Position numbers and translations under genes: made by a program | Shown: positions 41,644 through 50,877 of the stretch, in pieces | Numbering within the stretch: the first letter of the stretch is position 1 | Layout: every line of letters starts with the position of its first letter | Notes under the pieces: generated by a model | The model's database searches: none | What the model was told of the DNA's origin: nothing | The model's input: the letters and a program-made list of their open reading frames with translations, nothing else | Origin: JBCCJA01 sp039045975 | GTDB taxonomy: Bacteria > Planctomycetota > Planctomycetia > Planctomycetales > Planctomycetaceae | DNA: 64,000 bases | Reading direction: 5' to 3' | Assembly: GCA_039045975.1 (NCBI GenBank) | Contig: JBCCJA010000014.1 | Location: 5,978 to 69,977 of the forward strand

Positions 41644-42684
41644 CTAAGACCCGCCGCGGGCGCCCGCGGTTCGGGCCACGTCTTCGACCCGGCCCGAGGC
41701 GACCGAGCGGAACAGGGCGTCGAGAACGCGTTGCGTCGCGACCGCCTCCGCGAGCGTCGGCAGGTCGCGCCCGGCGGCCGCGGCGTCGGCGAACGCTTCG
41801 GCGAGGGCGACGATCTGGTCGGCCGGCTCGGCGGCGTGCTGCGTCGCGTTCCCGTCCGTGTCGTGCGTCCAGAAGCGGTGCTTGTCGGGCTTCCAGGGGC
41901 GGGCGAAGTCGTCGTTCACGAGCGACCTCGCATCGGAGGCGACCTCGAACCAGTTCCGTCGCAACGCGTCGAACCCGCAGTCGAACGTCGCGACGGCCCC
42001 GCCCGCGAACCACAGCGTCCCCGTCGCGGCGACGTCGACGCCGTCGCGGAAGGTCGCGTCGCAGCGGGCGCGGACCGGCGTCTCGCCGACCGCCCAGACC
42101 GACAACGCGACGTTGTAGTAGCCGAGGTCGAGCAACGCCCCGCCGCCCCGGTTCCGGTCCATGCGGAACTCGTCGGCCGAGAACCGCTCCAAACCCGGAA
42201 ACGTGAACGACGACACGACCCGGCGGATCGGGCCGAAGTCGGCCGCGTCGAGGCAGTCCCGCATCAGCGCGGCCCGCGGGGCGTGCCGCCACATGACCGC
42301 GTCGTTGAGGCGGACGCCGTGACGGCGGCAGGCGTCGGCCATCGCGTCGGCGTCGTCGCCGGTCGGCGCGAGCGGTTTTTCGCAGAGCACGTGCTTCCCG
42401 GCCGCGGCGGCACGCTCCGTCCACTCGCGGTGCAGAGAGGGCGGCAGCGCGACATAGACCGCGTCGACCGCGTCGTCGGCCAGCACCGCGTCGTAATCGC
42501 CGGTCGCGGGCGGCGCGGCGAGCCCCGCCGCGAACGCGTTCGCCTTCGCCGGCGTCCGGCTGCCGACGCGGACGACGTCGCAGCGGGCCGACGACGTGAG
42601 CGCGTTCGCGAACTTCGTCGCGATCCGCCCCGTGCCCAACACGCCGTAGCGGAACCGCCCGCCGGCGGGGCCGTCGTCACGCAT
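41644..42684 (-). CDS. Gfo/Idh/MocA family oxidoreductase (cytoplasmic)
   Basis: About 346 residues. RYGVLGTGRIATKFANALT is the NAD(P)-binding motif and HVLCEKPLAPTGDDADAM carries the EKP lysine. The second half has GGALLDLGYYNVALSVWAVG and VVSSFTFPGLERFSADEF, which are typical of the cytoplasmic dehydrogenase subgroup acting on sugars or dihydrodiols. No leader is present, unlike the copy at 11651. Start at ATG 42684 overlaps the kinase stop; a GTG at 42693 is also possible. It is downstream of the kinase/pseudo-receiver gene. Confidence 0.87.
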   Translation of the reverse strand: MRDDGPAGGRFRYGVLGTGRIATKFANALTSSARCDVVRVGSRTPAKANAFAAGLAAPPATGDYDAVLADDAVDAVYVALPPSLHREWTERAAAAGKHVLCEKPLAPTGDDADAMADACRRHGVRLNDAVMWRHAPRAALMRDCLDAADFGPIRRVVSSFTFPGLERFSADEFRMDRNRGGGALLDLGYYNVALSVWAVGETPVRARCDATFRDGVDVAATGTLWFAGGAVATFDCGFDALRRNWFEVASDARSLVNDDFARPWKPDKHRFWTHDTDGNATQHAAEPADQIVALAEAFADAAAAGRDLPTLAEAVATQRVLDALFRSVASGRVEDVARTAGARGGS

Positions 42685-44161
42685 GGGGCACACGCATCCC
42701 CGCCCGGCTGTCGCCGACCGACTCGTGGGGGTTGAGGGCGTGATTGATCGCTTTGCGGAGTTCCCGCAGCGTCACCGGTTCGACCATGACGACGTTGCGG
42801 GCCGTCTCGTCGATCTCTCCGCGGCGGATGCGCTGCCGGTCGGTCAGCAGGTGCACGCAGACCGGCACCTCGCCGGGGACCGCGTCGACGATCCGACGTC
42901 GCAGATCGAACACCTCGTCGCCGAGCGAATCGCCGACGAGCACGACCGCCGCGACCGGCCCGTTCCGCAGCCGCCGCAACGCCCGGTCCGCGTCGCCGAA
43001 GATCAACGCCCGGTAGCCGCGTCGCGACAGATACTCCCGCAGACGCTTTTGGGCGTTCGGACGGTGATCGATGCAGAGCACCATCGGCCGGGCCTCAGCC
43101 GTCGCGTCGGACGGCAGGGCCGGCCGCGGATTCGGCCTGCCGGGGATCGGCTCGTCGAGCGCCGTGAGCACCTCGCGGAGAGCCCCGAGCGCGACGTCGG
43201 CCGACTGATAGCGGTGCGTCGGGCGGAACATCAGCAGCTGTTCCAGCGCCCTGTTGACCCGCGGGTCGAGTGTCGGCACGAGCGTGCGGGCCGGGCGGAT
43301 CTCGCGGTATCGCGTCGGGTTCTTCCGCTCTTCGAGCGTCTTCGCCGGGCCGAACGGGGACCGGCCGGTCAGCAGCTGGTAATAGACCGCGCCGACGAAG
43401 AACAGGTCGCTGCGGGGGTCGTCGACCGGCGCCTTCGAGTACTTCTCCAGCGTCATGTACTCGACCGTGCGGTCCTCGTTCAGGCCGTACGGGTCGTCGT
43501 ATACGGCGAGCCCGAAATCTACGAGTTTCACGACGCCGTCTTCGCCCATCAGCACGTTCGACGGTTTGATGTCGCGGTGCTGGACGTTTTGCCGCGCCGC
43601 CGCGGCGAGCCCGGCGACGATCTGATAGACGATCGCGGTCGCCTCGCCGCCGGCATACGCCCCGCGGGTGCGGACGAGGTCCTTGAGGTTCCCGCCGCCG
43701 ACGAATTCCATCGTGAAGAAGTGGCTGTCGCCGACCTGCCCGATGTCGTAGATCGGCACGATGTTCCGATGCCGCAGCCGCTTGAGCAGCTTCGCCTCGC
43801 GGTAAAACCGTGCGACCTCTCCGTCCTCGGACGACCGGCCCTCCTTCAGCAGCTTCAACGCACAAGACCGCCCGTCTTCGAGCGACACCGCCCGGAAGAC
43901 CCGCGCGAAGCCCCCCGCGGCCGCCTTGTACAACAGCTTGTAATCGCCGAGCACGATCGACTCGGCCTCGCCGGCGGCGACGCGGTCGGACTGATATCGG
44001 GTCAGTAGCCCCGCTTGAGTCGCGGCGACCAGGTAGGCGTTTTCACCTCGTTCGCCCGCCTTATGGGGGATCGCGTCGAGGACGCGTTCGTGCTCCTCTA
44101 CGCTCAGCACGCGTAACGCGACGAGTTTCTCCCCGCAGGCGGTCGCGGCGTCTGACGGCAT
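42677..44161 (-). CDS. Serine/threonine protein kinase with C-terminal receiver-like domain
   Basis: A 494-residue protein. The kinase domain (about residues 73-335) has the glycine loop KAAAGGFARVF, catalytic Lys103 in CALKLL, VQHRDIKPSN (HRD 195-197) and LVDFGLAVYDD (DFG 215-217), all intact. The activation-loop APE motif is replaced by EKYSKAP. Residues about 361-475 resemble a response-regulator receiver (VLCIDHRPNAQKRLREYLSRRG opens the fold). The acidic pocket is altered and the usual KP is EP (VMVEPVTLREL), so it is probably a non-phosphorylated pseudo-receiver. The N-terminal 70 residues form a helical region. The unit would be soluble; targets are unknown. Confidence 0.88.
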   Translation of the reverse strand: MPSDAATACGEKLVALRVLSVEEHERVLDAIPHKAGERGENAYLVAATQAGLLTRYQSDRVAAGEAESIVLGDYKLLYKAAAGGFARVFRAVSLEDGRSCALKLLKEGRSSEDGEVARFYREAKLLKRLRHRNIVPIYDIGQVGDSHFFTMEFVGGGNLKDLVRTRGAYAGGEATAIVYQIVAGLAAAARQNVQHRDIKPSNVLMGEDGVVKLVDFGLAVYDDPYGLNEDRTVEYMTLEKYSKAPVDDPRSDLFFVGAVYYQLLTGRSPFGPAKTLEERKNPTRYREIRPARTLVPTLDPRVNRALEQLLMFRPTHRYQSADVALGALREVLTALDEPIPGRPNPRPALPSDATAEARPMVLCIDHRPNAQKRLREYLSRRGYRALIFGDADRALRRLRNGPVAAVVLVGDSLGDEVFDLRRRIVDAVPGEVPVCVHLLTDRQRIRRGEIDETARNVVMVEPVTLRELRKAINHALNPHESVGDSRAGMRVPHA

Positions 44162-44434
44162 CGGGGACGAGACGGCTTTCGCCGGGCGGGAAGGGAAAAC
44201 GGAGACACTTTGGCGTTAAGTCGCAAAGTATGAACGGGCGGCCGACTGCGGTACCGCCCCGGGACGGAAAGACGCACCGTTCATCTTGCTGTCGAGGGCC
44301 CGGTCGGGTCGCCCCGCGGCCTGCCACACGAGGTGGAGGCCGCAGTACTATCGCACGCGAGGTCCGGAGTGGCGGTATCCTGTCGGGCCGCTGATGATCC
44401 CGGACCGATCGAGAACGCGTACAGCGTCCGCCTG

Positions 44435-45751
44435 ATGAATCTCCGTCTCGTCCGCCGCATGCTGACCGAGCCCGACCCGCGGCTCGTGCGGACGTTCGTG
44501 ACGAACTTCGGCTTCGGCGGCCTGCGGTCGGTGCTCGCCCACCGCCGCCGCCTGAAGCGGGGCAAGGTCTTCCCGCCCTTCCTGTACGTGTCGATCATCA
44601 ACAGCTGCAACCTGCGGTGTCAGGGCTGCTGGGTCGACGTCGCGCACGAGCGGTCGACGATCGATATCGACGCCATGAACCGCCTCATCGCCGAAGCGAA
44701 GGCGATGGGCAACCGCTTCTTCGGCCTCGTCGGCGGCGAGCCGTTCATGCACCCGCAGATTTTCGACATCCTCGAACAGAACCGCGACTGCTACTTCCAG
44801 ATTTTCACCAACGGCCAGTTCATCACCGACAAAGTCGCGGCCCGGCTCCGCGAGGTCGGCAACGCCACGCCGCTGATCTCGGTCGAAGGCACGGAGATCA
44901 TCTCCGACGAACGCCGCGGCCGACGGGGCGTGCTCAGCAAGACGCTCAAGGGCATCGAGAACGCCGTCGCGAACCGCCTCATCACCGGCGTCTGCACTTC
45001 GGTCTGCCGCACCAATATCGACGACCTCGTCACCGATACCTGGGTCGACCGGCTCGTCGAAATGGGCGTCATGTACACGTGGTTCCACGTCTATCGGCCG
45101 ATGGGCCCGGAACCGAACTTCGACCTCGCCCTCACCCGCGACCAGCAGCGACGCATCCGCCAGTTCGTCGTCGACGCCCGCGCGACGAAACCGATCGGCG
45201 TCGTCGACGCCTATCACGACGCCGACGGCAAGGCCCTCTGCCCCGCCGCGACCGGACTGACGCATCACGTCAACCCGTGGGGCGGCGTCGAACCCTGCCC
45301 GATCATCCAGTTCGCCACCGAGTCGATCCACGACAAAGAGACCCGCACCGGCGCCGAAGACCTCCGCCCGCTCCGCGAGAAGGTCATGAACAGCCCGTTC
45401 CTGGACGACTTCCGCAAGCTCGCCCGCGAGACGACCCGCGGCTGCATCGTCCTCGAACGCCCCGACCTGCTGAAGAAACTGACCGAGAAGCACACCGCCC
45501 GCGACGAGACCGCCCGCCGCACCGCCGCCGCCGAACTCGACGCCATGACCCCGCGGACGAGCCAGTACCACCCCGGCGACGAGATCCCCGAACGCAGCTG
45601 GGTCTACCGCCTCGCGAAGAAATTCGCCTTCAGCGACTTCGGCGTCTACGACGGCCACGACCACTCGCGGACGGCCGCCCCGTTCCTCGAAAACGTCGAC
45701 CGCCCCGCCACCCCCGCCGAACCCGACCTGGTCGAATTGAACCTCAACTAG
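44435..45751 (+). CDS. Radical SAM protein
   Basis: About 438 residues with the radical SAM cluster motif CNLRCQGC (Cys 58, 62, 65), in the CxxxCxxC spacing. The GGEPF motif (VGGEPFMHP) follows about 35 residues later, as in the superfamily. HHVNPWGGVEPCPIIQFA and RGCIVLERPDLL supply further Cys residues near the end, possibly ligands of an auxiliary cluster. The overall layout is that of HpnH- or SPASM-type enzymes that modify lipids or peptides; the substrate is unknown. The ATG at 44435 is used; a start at 44333 would add 34 non-conserved residues. Its stop shares CTAG with the convergent transporter gene. Confidence 0.82.
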   Translation: MNLRLVRRMLTEPDPRLVRTFVTNFGFGGLRSVLAHRRRLKRGKVFPPFLYVSIINSCNLRCQGCWVDVAHERSTIDIDAMNRLIAEAKAMGNRFFGLVGGEPFMHPQIFDILEQNRDCYFQIFTNGQFITDKVAARLREVGNATPLISVEGTEIISDERRGRRGVLSKTLKGIENAVANRLITGVCTSVCRTNIDDLVTDTWVDRLVEMGVMYTWFHVYRPMGPEPNFDLALTRDQQRRIRQFVVDARATKPIGVVDAYHDADGKALCPAATGLTHHVNPWGGVEPCPIIQFATESIHDKETRTGAEDLRPLREKVMNSPFLDDFRKLARETTRGCIVLERPDLLKKLTEKHTARDETARRTAAAELDAMTPRTSQYHPGDEIPERSWVYRLAKKFAFSDFGVYDGHDHSRTAAPFLENVDRPATPAEPDLVELNLN

Positions 45752-46740
45752 GCGGCGTCCGAGTCGGGCCCTCCGCCCTTCGCCAGCCGCGACGCGATGA
45801 CCGTGTCGATCGCGAGTTGGCTCGCGTGCACGAACAGCATCGGGAACGCGACCAACGGCAGGCCCGACGGGTCCGATCCGGTCACCTCCGGCGACGTCGC
45901 GAGCAAGATCCCGACCGGCAGCGTCTTCTGCGACCCGGCGAACGCGACCGCGATCCGCCGCGGACGCGTCGCCCCGCCCGCCAGACGCCACGCCAGGCCG
46001 AACGCGACGACGTGCCCCCCAGCCCCGGCCGCGAGCGTCACTGCGACCGAGCCCCCGTCCGGCAACGCGTCCAACGACGACAGGTACGACCCGGCTTTCA
46101 CGGCCGAGTAGGCGATCACCGTGAGGATCGTCACCAGCGCCAGCTGCGACCAGAACGGCTTGCGGGCCCGTGCGACCCGTCCCGCCACGGGGATCGCCCG
46201 CACAAGTTGACCCAGCCCCATCGGCACGACCGCGGTGCAGAACAGACGCGTCGCCAACGCGGCGGCGTCGATCTCGACCGACAAGCCGCACGTCGTCGCC
46301 AGCCAGAACGGCGCGACGACGAAGCACGCCCCGTTCGTCGCCAACGTCGTAAGCAGGCTGACCGCGTCGTCGCCACCCGCCCGCCGTGTCCAGACCGAGG
46401 CCGCCGCCAGCGTGCACGGGACGCTCGCGGCGATCATCAGCCCGACCCGCAGGTCGTCCCGCGCGATCAACGTCGTCAGCGGCCAAGCCGCCAACGGCAT
46501 CCAGACCGCGTTGACGCCGACCGCGATCAGCACCGGCAGCGGCCGCGTCACCGCCGCCGCCAGCCGTGACGCGTCGAGGCTGAACGCCATCAGAAACAGT
46601 ACGACCGCCGTCGAGACGGCCGGCAGCAGGCCGAGTTCCGGAACCCCGTCCGGACCCAGAAACCGCCCGACCGGCATCCCGATCGCGAGCACGACAACGA
46701 GCGCGACAAGGAACCACTCGCGACGGACCGCCGCGATCAC
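45748..46740 (-). CDS. Bile acid:sodium symporter family transporter
   Basis: A 330-residue membrane protein with about nine to ten helices. The paired half-helix motif seen in SBF-like carriers is present as TTLATNGACFVVAPFWLA and FAGSQKTLPVGILLATSPE, the latter being the diagnostic GSQKTLPxG loop. It would cotransport Na+ with an organic anion; the solute is unknown. The start is GTG 46740, overlapping the stop of the upstream lipoprotein gene as GTGA. The two may be cotranscribed. The 3' end is convergent with the radical SAM gene. Confidence 0.87.
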   Translation of the reverse strand: MIAAVRREWFLVALVVVLAIGMPVGRFLGPDGVPELGLLPAVSTAVVLFLMAFSLDASRLAAAVTRPLPVLIAVGVNAVWMPLAAWPLTTLIARDDLRVGLMIAASVPCTLAAASVWTRRAGGDDAVSLLTTLATNGACFVVAPFWLATTCGLSVEIDAAALATRLFCTAVVPMGLGQLVRAIPVAGRVARARKPFWSQLALVTILTVIAYSAVKAGSYLSSLDALPDGGSVAVTLAAGAGGHVVAFGLAWRLAGGATRPRRIAVAFAGSQKTLPVGILLATSPEVTGSDPSGLPLVAFPMLFVHASQLAIDTVIASRLAKGGGPDSDAA

Positions 46741-48356
46741 GTCGCGTCGCCCGCGTCGATATCAGCCGGGCTGTCGTCAGCGACGTTCTCTTCGGCGACG
46801 GTCTCGTCGTCGCGATCGCCGTCGTCTTCGGCAGATGCCGGCGTCGACCAACGCGTCGCGAGCCAACCCAGTCCCGCGTCGGCTCGTCCGGCCTCGACGA
46901 GCGCGACGGCCCGCGTCGCGGCCTCGGCCGTCAGGCCCGACCGCGCCTCCGCCAACGCCCGCAACGCCTCGGCCGCCGCCGCCCGCGGGCCGCCCGCCTT
47001 CGCGTAGGACGCCGCCGTCGAGATCACCGCCCGGTCGTTCCCGACCGCGTACTGGCAGACCGCGGTCCAATAGTGCGCGTCGTCCGCGGCGAGCCGATAC
47101 ATCGTCCGCTGATTCGCCGACAGGTCTTTCGTCGCCCGCAGCGACGTCGCCGACCCGTCGACCCGGACGAGTTGGAACACCTTCGACGCTTCCCGTCCGC
47201 GGCCGCGCAACTGGTCGAGGCGTGCGGCGAGCTGCTCCCGCAGCGGCTCGCCCTCTTCGCCCAGCGGGGCCTCGAACGGGAGCATCGCGATCCTCAGGCC
47301 CTGGGCCTGTCGCCCGCCCGCCGCGTCGAACGCCGCGATGCGACGGTCGGGGTAGTCCCACCGGGTCAGCCCGGCATCGCCGAGGCCGGCCGCCCGGGCC
47401 GCGTCGGCAAGCCGTTCGTTCAGACCCGGACCGGCCGAGGACGACTCCGGCGGGTCGAACAGGACCGCCGTCACGTCGGGCGGGAGCATGCTCTCGAACG
47501 CGTCGATCACCGGCCGCCCGTCGGCGGCCGTTTCAACCGTCAGCAGCCGCGACGCCCGCAACGAATCGGCGTTCCAACTTTCGTCCGACGTCGCGTCCGC
47601 GAACGCGAGCAACGTCGGATCGGCCAGCACGTCACGGAACGTCACCGGCACGACGTCCTCGGGGACCGCCGCCGCGTCGTCACGACCGGCCGGCACCGCC
47701 AACCCGGCCGCCGGGTCGAACAGGTAGGCCTCGCCGCCGGCGAAAACGGCCACGACGAACGGGCCGCCGCGTTCCGGCGCGGCCACGTCGTCGCCCGGGA
47801 CGAGCAGCGCGGCTTCGAGCTTCAGCTGCCGGACGAGGTCGCAGAACAGCCAGGCACGCTCGGCCGCCGTCCCGCGGCCGATCAGCCGGACCTCGAACGT
47901 CGTCCGCGGCGTCGCGTCCGATCCGACGCGTTCGACATGCCGGCAGACGTGTGCGAATAGCTTTCGTAAGCGGTCGACGTCTCCGGGCGTGTCGGCGATC
48001 AGCGACTCGACGACCTCCGCGTCGAGCAGACGGTCCCGCACGTGCCGCGCGTCCGCCGCCGAGAACCGCGTCGTCGAGACGTCACCCGATGTCCCGCCCA
48101 GTAGCGACGTGACCGAATCCGAACTCTCGGCCCAGCGGTTCAGCTGCCGCACAGTGACGTCGGTCCCGTCGACGAACCCGAGGGTCTCGGCCCGGAGTGC
48201 GGACAACAGGGTCGAGACCTCGTCGGCCTCGGTCCGCTGCGCGGTGACGCCATTGATTTTGCTCTCGTCGATCGGCGGCGGGCTGCAGCCGACGATCTCG
48301 AAGCAGACGCAGAGCACCGCCGTGACGAGGGCGGACTTTCGGAACGGGTTGGTCAT
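46737..48356 (-). CDS. Lipoprotein with transglutaminase-like domain
   Basis: A 539-residue lipoprotein; the leader ends in VLCVCFEIVGC (Cys at about 24). Residues about 110-230 resemble a transglutaminase-like fold: LIGRGTAAERAWLFCDLVRQLK corresponds to the helix that begins with the catalytic Cys in the family (here RGTAAERAWLF), and GGPFVVAVFAGGEAYLFDPAAG has the HxxxxDP-type ending without the His. The catalytic Cys and His are not evident, so activity is doubtful. The C-terminal 200 residues are helical (TPR-like: YWTAVCQYAVGNDRAVIS). Function unknown. Confidence 0.62.
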   Translation of the reverse strand: MTNPFRKSALVTAVLCVCFEIVGCSPPPIDESKINGVTAQRTEADEVSTLLSALRAETLGFVDGTDVTVRQLNRWAESSDSVTSLLGGTSGDVSTTRFSAADARHVRDRLLDAEVVESLIADTPGDVDRLRKLFAHVCRHVERVGSDATPRTTFEVRLIGRGTAAERAWLFCDLVRQLKLEAALLVPGDDVAAPERGGPFVVAVFAGGEAYLFDPAAGLAVPAGRDDAAAVPEDVVPVTFRDVLADPTLLAFADATSDESWNADSLRASRLLTVETAADGRPVIDAFESMLPPDVTAVLFDPPESSSAGPGLNERLADAARAAGLGDAGLTRWDYPDRRIAAFDAAGGRQAQGLRIAMLPFEAPLGEEGEPLREQLAARLDQLRGRGREASKVFQLVRVDGSATSLRATKDLSANQRTMYRLAADDAHYWTAVCQYAVGNDRAVISTAASYAKAGGPRAAAAEALRALAEARSGLTAEAATRAVALVEAGRADAGLGWLATRWSTPASAEDDGDRDDETVAEENVADDSPADIDAGDAT

Positions 48357-48417
48357 CGGGGCGACGTCTCGGGGCGAACCGATGTGTTTTACGCGGAGGA
48401 GCGGCCCGCACGCACCT

Positions 48418-49275
48418 TTACGGCCGGGGCGTGAGCTCTCGCAGCGTCCGGCGGATCGCCGTCAGGTCGCGGATCAGCTTCGCGGCGTCCTCCAGCCGCA
48501 CCTGGTTCGGACCGTCCGAGAGGGCGTTGTCCGGGGCGGGGTGCGTCTCGCAGAACACGGCGTCGGCTCCGGCCGCGACGGCGGCCCGGGCCAGCGTCGG
48601 CACCATCGCGCGGGCCCCACCGGTCTTAGAGCCGCCCGGACGCTGCACCGAATGCGTCGCGTCGTACACGACCGGAGTGCCGAGGGCCGCCATCGTCGGG
48701 ATGGCCTGGAAGTCGTTCACCAGCCGCCCGTACCCGAACGTCGTCCCCCGCTCCGTCACGAGCACCCGCCCGCAGCCGGCCGTGACCGCCTTCGCGACCG
48801 GGTACCGCATGTCCTCCGGCGCGATGAACTGCGGCTTCTTGATGTTGAGGGTTCGGTCGTACTTCTCGCACGCCTTGGCACAGGCGACGACGAGGTCGGT
48901 CTGTCGCGCGAGGAAGGCCGGGATCTGCAGCAGGTCGATCACCTCGGCGGCCGGCCCGGCCTGCGACGGCTCGTGGATGTCGGTCGTGACCGGGAACCCG
49001 GTCCGCTCTTTCGCGTCCGCCAAGATCTCCAAACCACGCGACAGCCCCGGCCCGCGGAAGCTGTCGGCCGACGTGCGGTTCGCCTTGTCGAAACTCGCCT
49101 TGAAGACGACGCGAGCACCGGTCTCGTCGGCGATCTCGCGGAGCCGGGCCGACGTCTCGGCGATCAACTCTACTGACTCGATCACGCAGGGGCCGAGGAT
49201 AAACGTGAGCGGCTCAGCCGGCCCGACGGCGTGCGGCCCGACGGCGACCGGGGCGGTGACGAGCGATTCAGACAC
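48418..49275 (-). CDS. kdsA: 3-deoxy-8-phosphooctulonate synthase
   Basis: A 285-residue KDO8P synthase, condensing phosphoenolpyruvate with arabinose 5-phosphate to make the Kdo precursor of lipopolysaccharide. FILGPCVIESVELIAETSARL is the family N-terminus, FKASFDKANRTSADSFRGPG carries the phosphate-binding Lys and Asn-Arg-Thr, and DIHEPSQAG and LLQIPAFLARQTDLV are further hallmarks. NIKKPQFIAPED and VLVTERGTTFGYGRLVNDF complete the active site. The metal-ligand-like Cys in GPCVIES is present. The start is GTG 49275; upstream sequence is not conserved. It is the first Kdo-related gene seen in the window. Confidence 0.96.
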   Translation of the reverse strand: MSESLVTAPVAVGPHAVGPAEPLTFILGPCVIESVELIAETSARLREIADETGARVVFKASFDKANRTSADSFRGPGLSRGLEILADAKERTGFPVTTDIHEPSQAGPAAEVIDLLQIPAFLARQTDLVVACAKACEKYDRTLNIKKPQFIAPEDMRYPVAKAVTAGCGRVLVTERGTTFGYGRLVNDFQAIPTMAALGTPVVYDATHSVQRPGGSKTGGARAMVPTLARAAVAAGADAVFCETHPAPDNALSDGPNQVRLEDAAKLIRDLTAIRRTLRELTPRP

Positions 49276-49413
49276 GACGACATCCCTGCGTGACGTGCGG
49301 CGGACACCTTCCGCCAGTTGTCTACCCATGCAGTCTGACCGTTCCAGCCGGCCGCACCAACCGCACGCTCCGACGGACGGAACTGCGTCCGCGCGGCGAG
49401 ACCGACGGCCACG

Positions 49414-49443
49414 AAAAAAGGCCCGTCGCATTCGCGACGGGCC
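49414..49443 (-). terminator. Rho-independent terminator of the DUF1559 gene
   Basis: Minus strand: GGCCCGTCGC, loop GAAT, GCGACGGGCC, then six T residues; a perfect 10-bp stem. It lies 30 bases past the stop of the DUF1559 gene. Confidence 0.93.
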
Positions 49444-49472
49444 TGGCTCACATCACTCGAATCGCGTTCGAC

Positions 49473-50645
49473 TCAGAACTCGCCGAGCACCTGACCGTCA
49501 CGACGGTCGGCCAAGTCGGCAAACGTCTGGACGTTGATGTTCTCGGAGATGAACCGGACCGTCCCGTCGCCGAGGCAGAACTGGGCCCCGCCCGGGTGCA
49601 GCGAGCTGTAACCGCTCGCGGCGATCCGCGTCGCGTTGGCGGCGCTGTTTTCTGAGTAGTTCAAGTTGATCCGCGGCGTGGTCGTGCCGTCACCGCCGAC
49701 GATCGCCCGTGCGCAGAAATCGTTCAGCGTGCCGGTGTTCGTACCGCCGGTCACGGTGCCGTTGTTGTCGCCGATGCCGTTGGTCGAGCCGAAGACATTC
49801 GCGGCCCGCGGTTCGACCTTGGCCCCGCCGCCCGGGAAGTTGAATTCCCAGGCCCGCTCGCCGACGGCGATGGTGTTGCTGGTACCGTCCGAGAGGTCGC
49901 GAATCGCGACCCGTGCGAAGGTGTTATTCGCCGTGCGGAGGGCGTTCACGAACATGCCGGTCGCGTTAACCGGATCGAGGGCTGCCATATCGATGGTCGT
50001 CGTGCCGATCACAAAGGCCGCCGCGGTACCACCGACGAGATCACCAGTCGCGTTGTCGGCAGTGAGGGCCGATGCGACGATATCTGCGGGCGCACCTTGC
50101 TCGAAGCCGTCGGTGTTGTTGCCGACGTAGTTCGACAGCGATGTCGAAACATCGGCGGGTGCGGCTTGATCGCGAATCGTGCGGGCGCCGTCGTCGTTGA
50201 GGTCCGGCCCGGCGTCTGAGGGACAGCGGAAGCCGTCCATGAGACGCTCCATGCTGCCCTGTTGGGCGACCGTACCGCTTTGCGACGCGGTCACCGCGGC
50301 GGCGAGAGAGCCCCGCTTGACGTCGAGGACTTCATAAAGCTGCGTTTCTTCGAGGAACGGCAAGATCATCGTGCCCCAGCTGAACACGCCGCCACCGGGG
50401 GTGCCGTCGACGATCGCGGCACCGACGGTGCCGTTGTTCTGCGGGTAGCAGGCCCCGGGGAATTGCAGGTAGACGTCGTGGTAGTTGTGCAGCGCGAGTC
50501 CGAGCTGCTTGAGGTTGTTCTTACAGGCGGTGCGGCGTGCCGCTTCACGGGCCTGCTGCACGGCGGGGAGGAGCAACGCGACGATGATCGCGATGATCGC
50601 GATCACGACGAGCAGCTCGATCAGGGTGAAACCCTTGCGCTTCAT
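49473..50645 (-). CDS. DUF1559 prepilin-like protein
   Basis: A 390-residue protein with a type IV pilin-like leader: KRKGFTLIELLVVIAIIAII, to be cut between Gly and Phe and methylated. It continues LLLPAVQQAREAARRTACKNNLKQLG, the invariant DUF1559 start, and ends with the family DGTVRFISENIN segment and an HPGGAQFCLGDG motif. Such proteins are massively expanded in planctomycetes; their role (pseudopilin or surface fibre) is unknown. The next candidate processing enzyme is the degenerate A24 protein at 33860. The gene has its own terminator. Codon use is slightly less GC-extreme than its neighbours. Confidence 0.96.
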   Translation of the reverse strand: MKRKGFTLIELLVVIAIIAIIVALLLPAVQQAREAARRTACKNNLKQLGLALHNYHDVYLQFPGACYPQNNGTVGAAIVDGTPGGGVFSWGTMILPFLEETQLYEVLDVKRGSLAAAVTASQSGTVAQQGSMERLMDGFRCPSDAGPDLNDDGARTIRDQAAPADVSTSLSNYVGNNTDGFEQGAPADIVASALTADNATGDLVGGTAAAFVIGTTTIDMAALDPVNATGMFVNALRTANNTFARVAIRDLSDGTSNTIAVGERAWEFNFPGGGAKVEPRAANVFGSTNGIGDNNGTVTGGTNTGTLNDFCARAIVGGDGTTTPRINLNYSENSAANATRIAASGYSSLHPGGAQFCLGDGTVRFISENINVQTFADLADRRDGQVLGEF

Positions 50646-50877
50646 CTGACTCTCCTCAAATCTGGACGGAAAACGTGGTCGACGATGTGCCGAGTGATGC
50701 GTAACTGCCGGCCCGTTGAAGGCGGAGGGAATACTCCCATCGCCGGCTTAGACACATGAAGGACAGATAATGTGTCGGGGCAAATCGACTGTCAATCGCC
50801 TGTTGATGCGTCCAAAAGTCGCAGGGATCGCCCGTGCGGCCCTGGCGTCGTCGGTCCAGGATCATGGCAGTCCCGGA

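Noticed and set aside
44348..46717. Very long minus-strand open frame (789 codons)
   Set aside because: It covers the radical SAM gene on the opposite strand and has the composition of a GC-rich shadow; the radical SAM motifs are on the plus strand.
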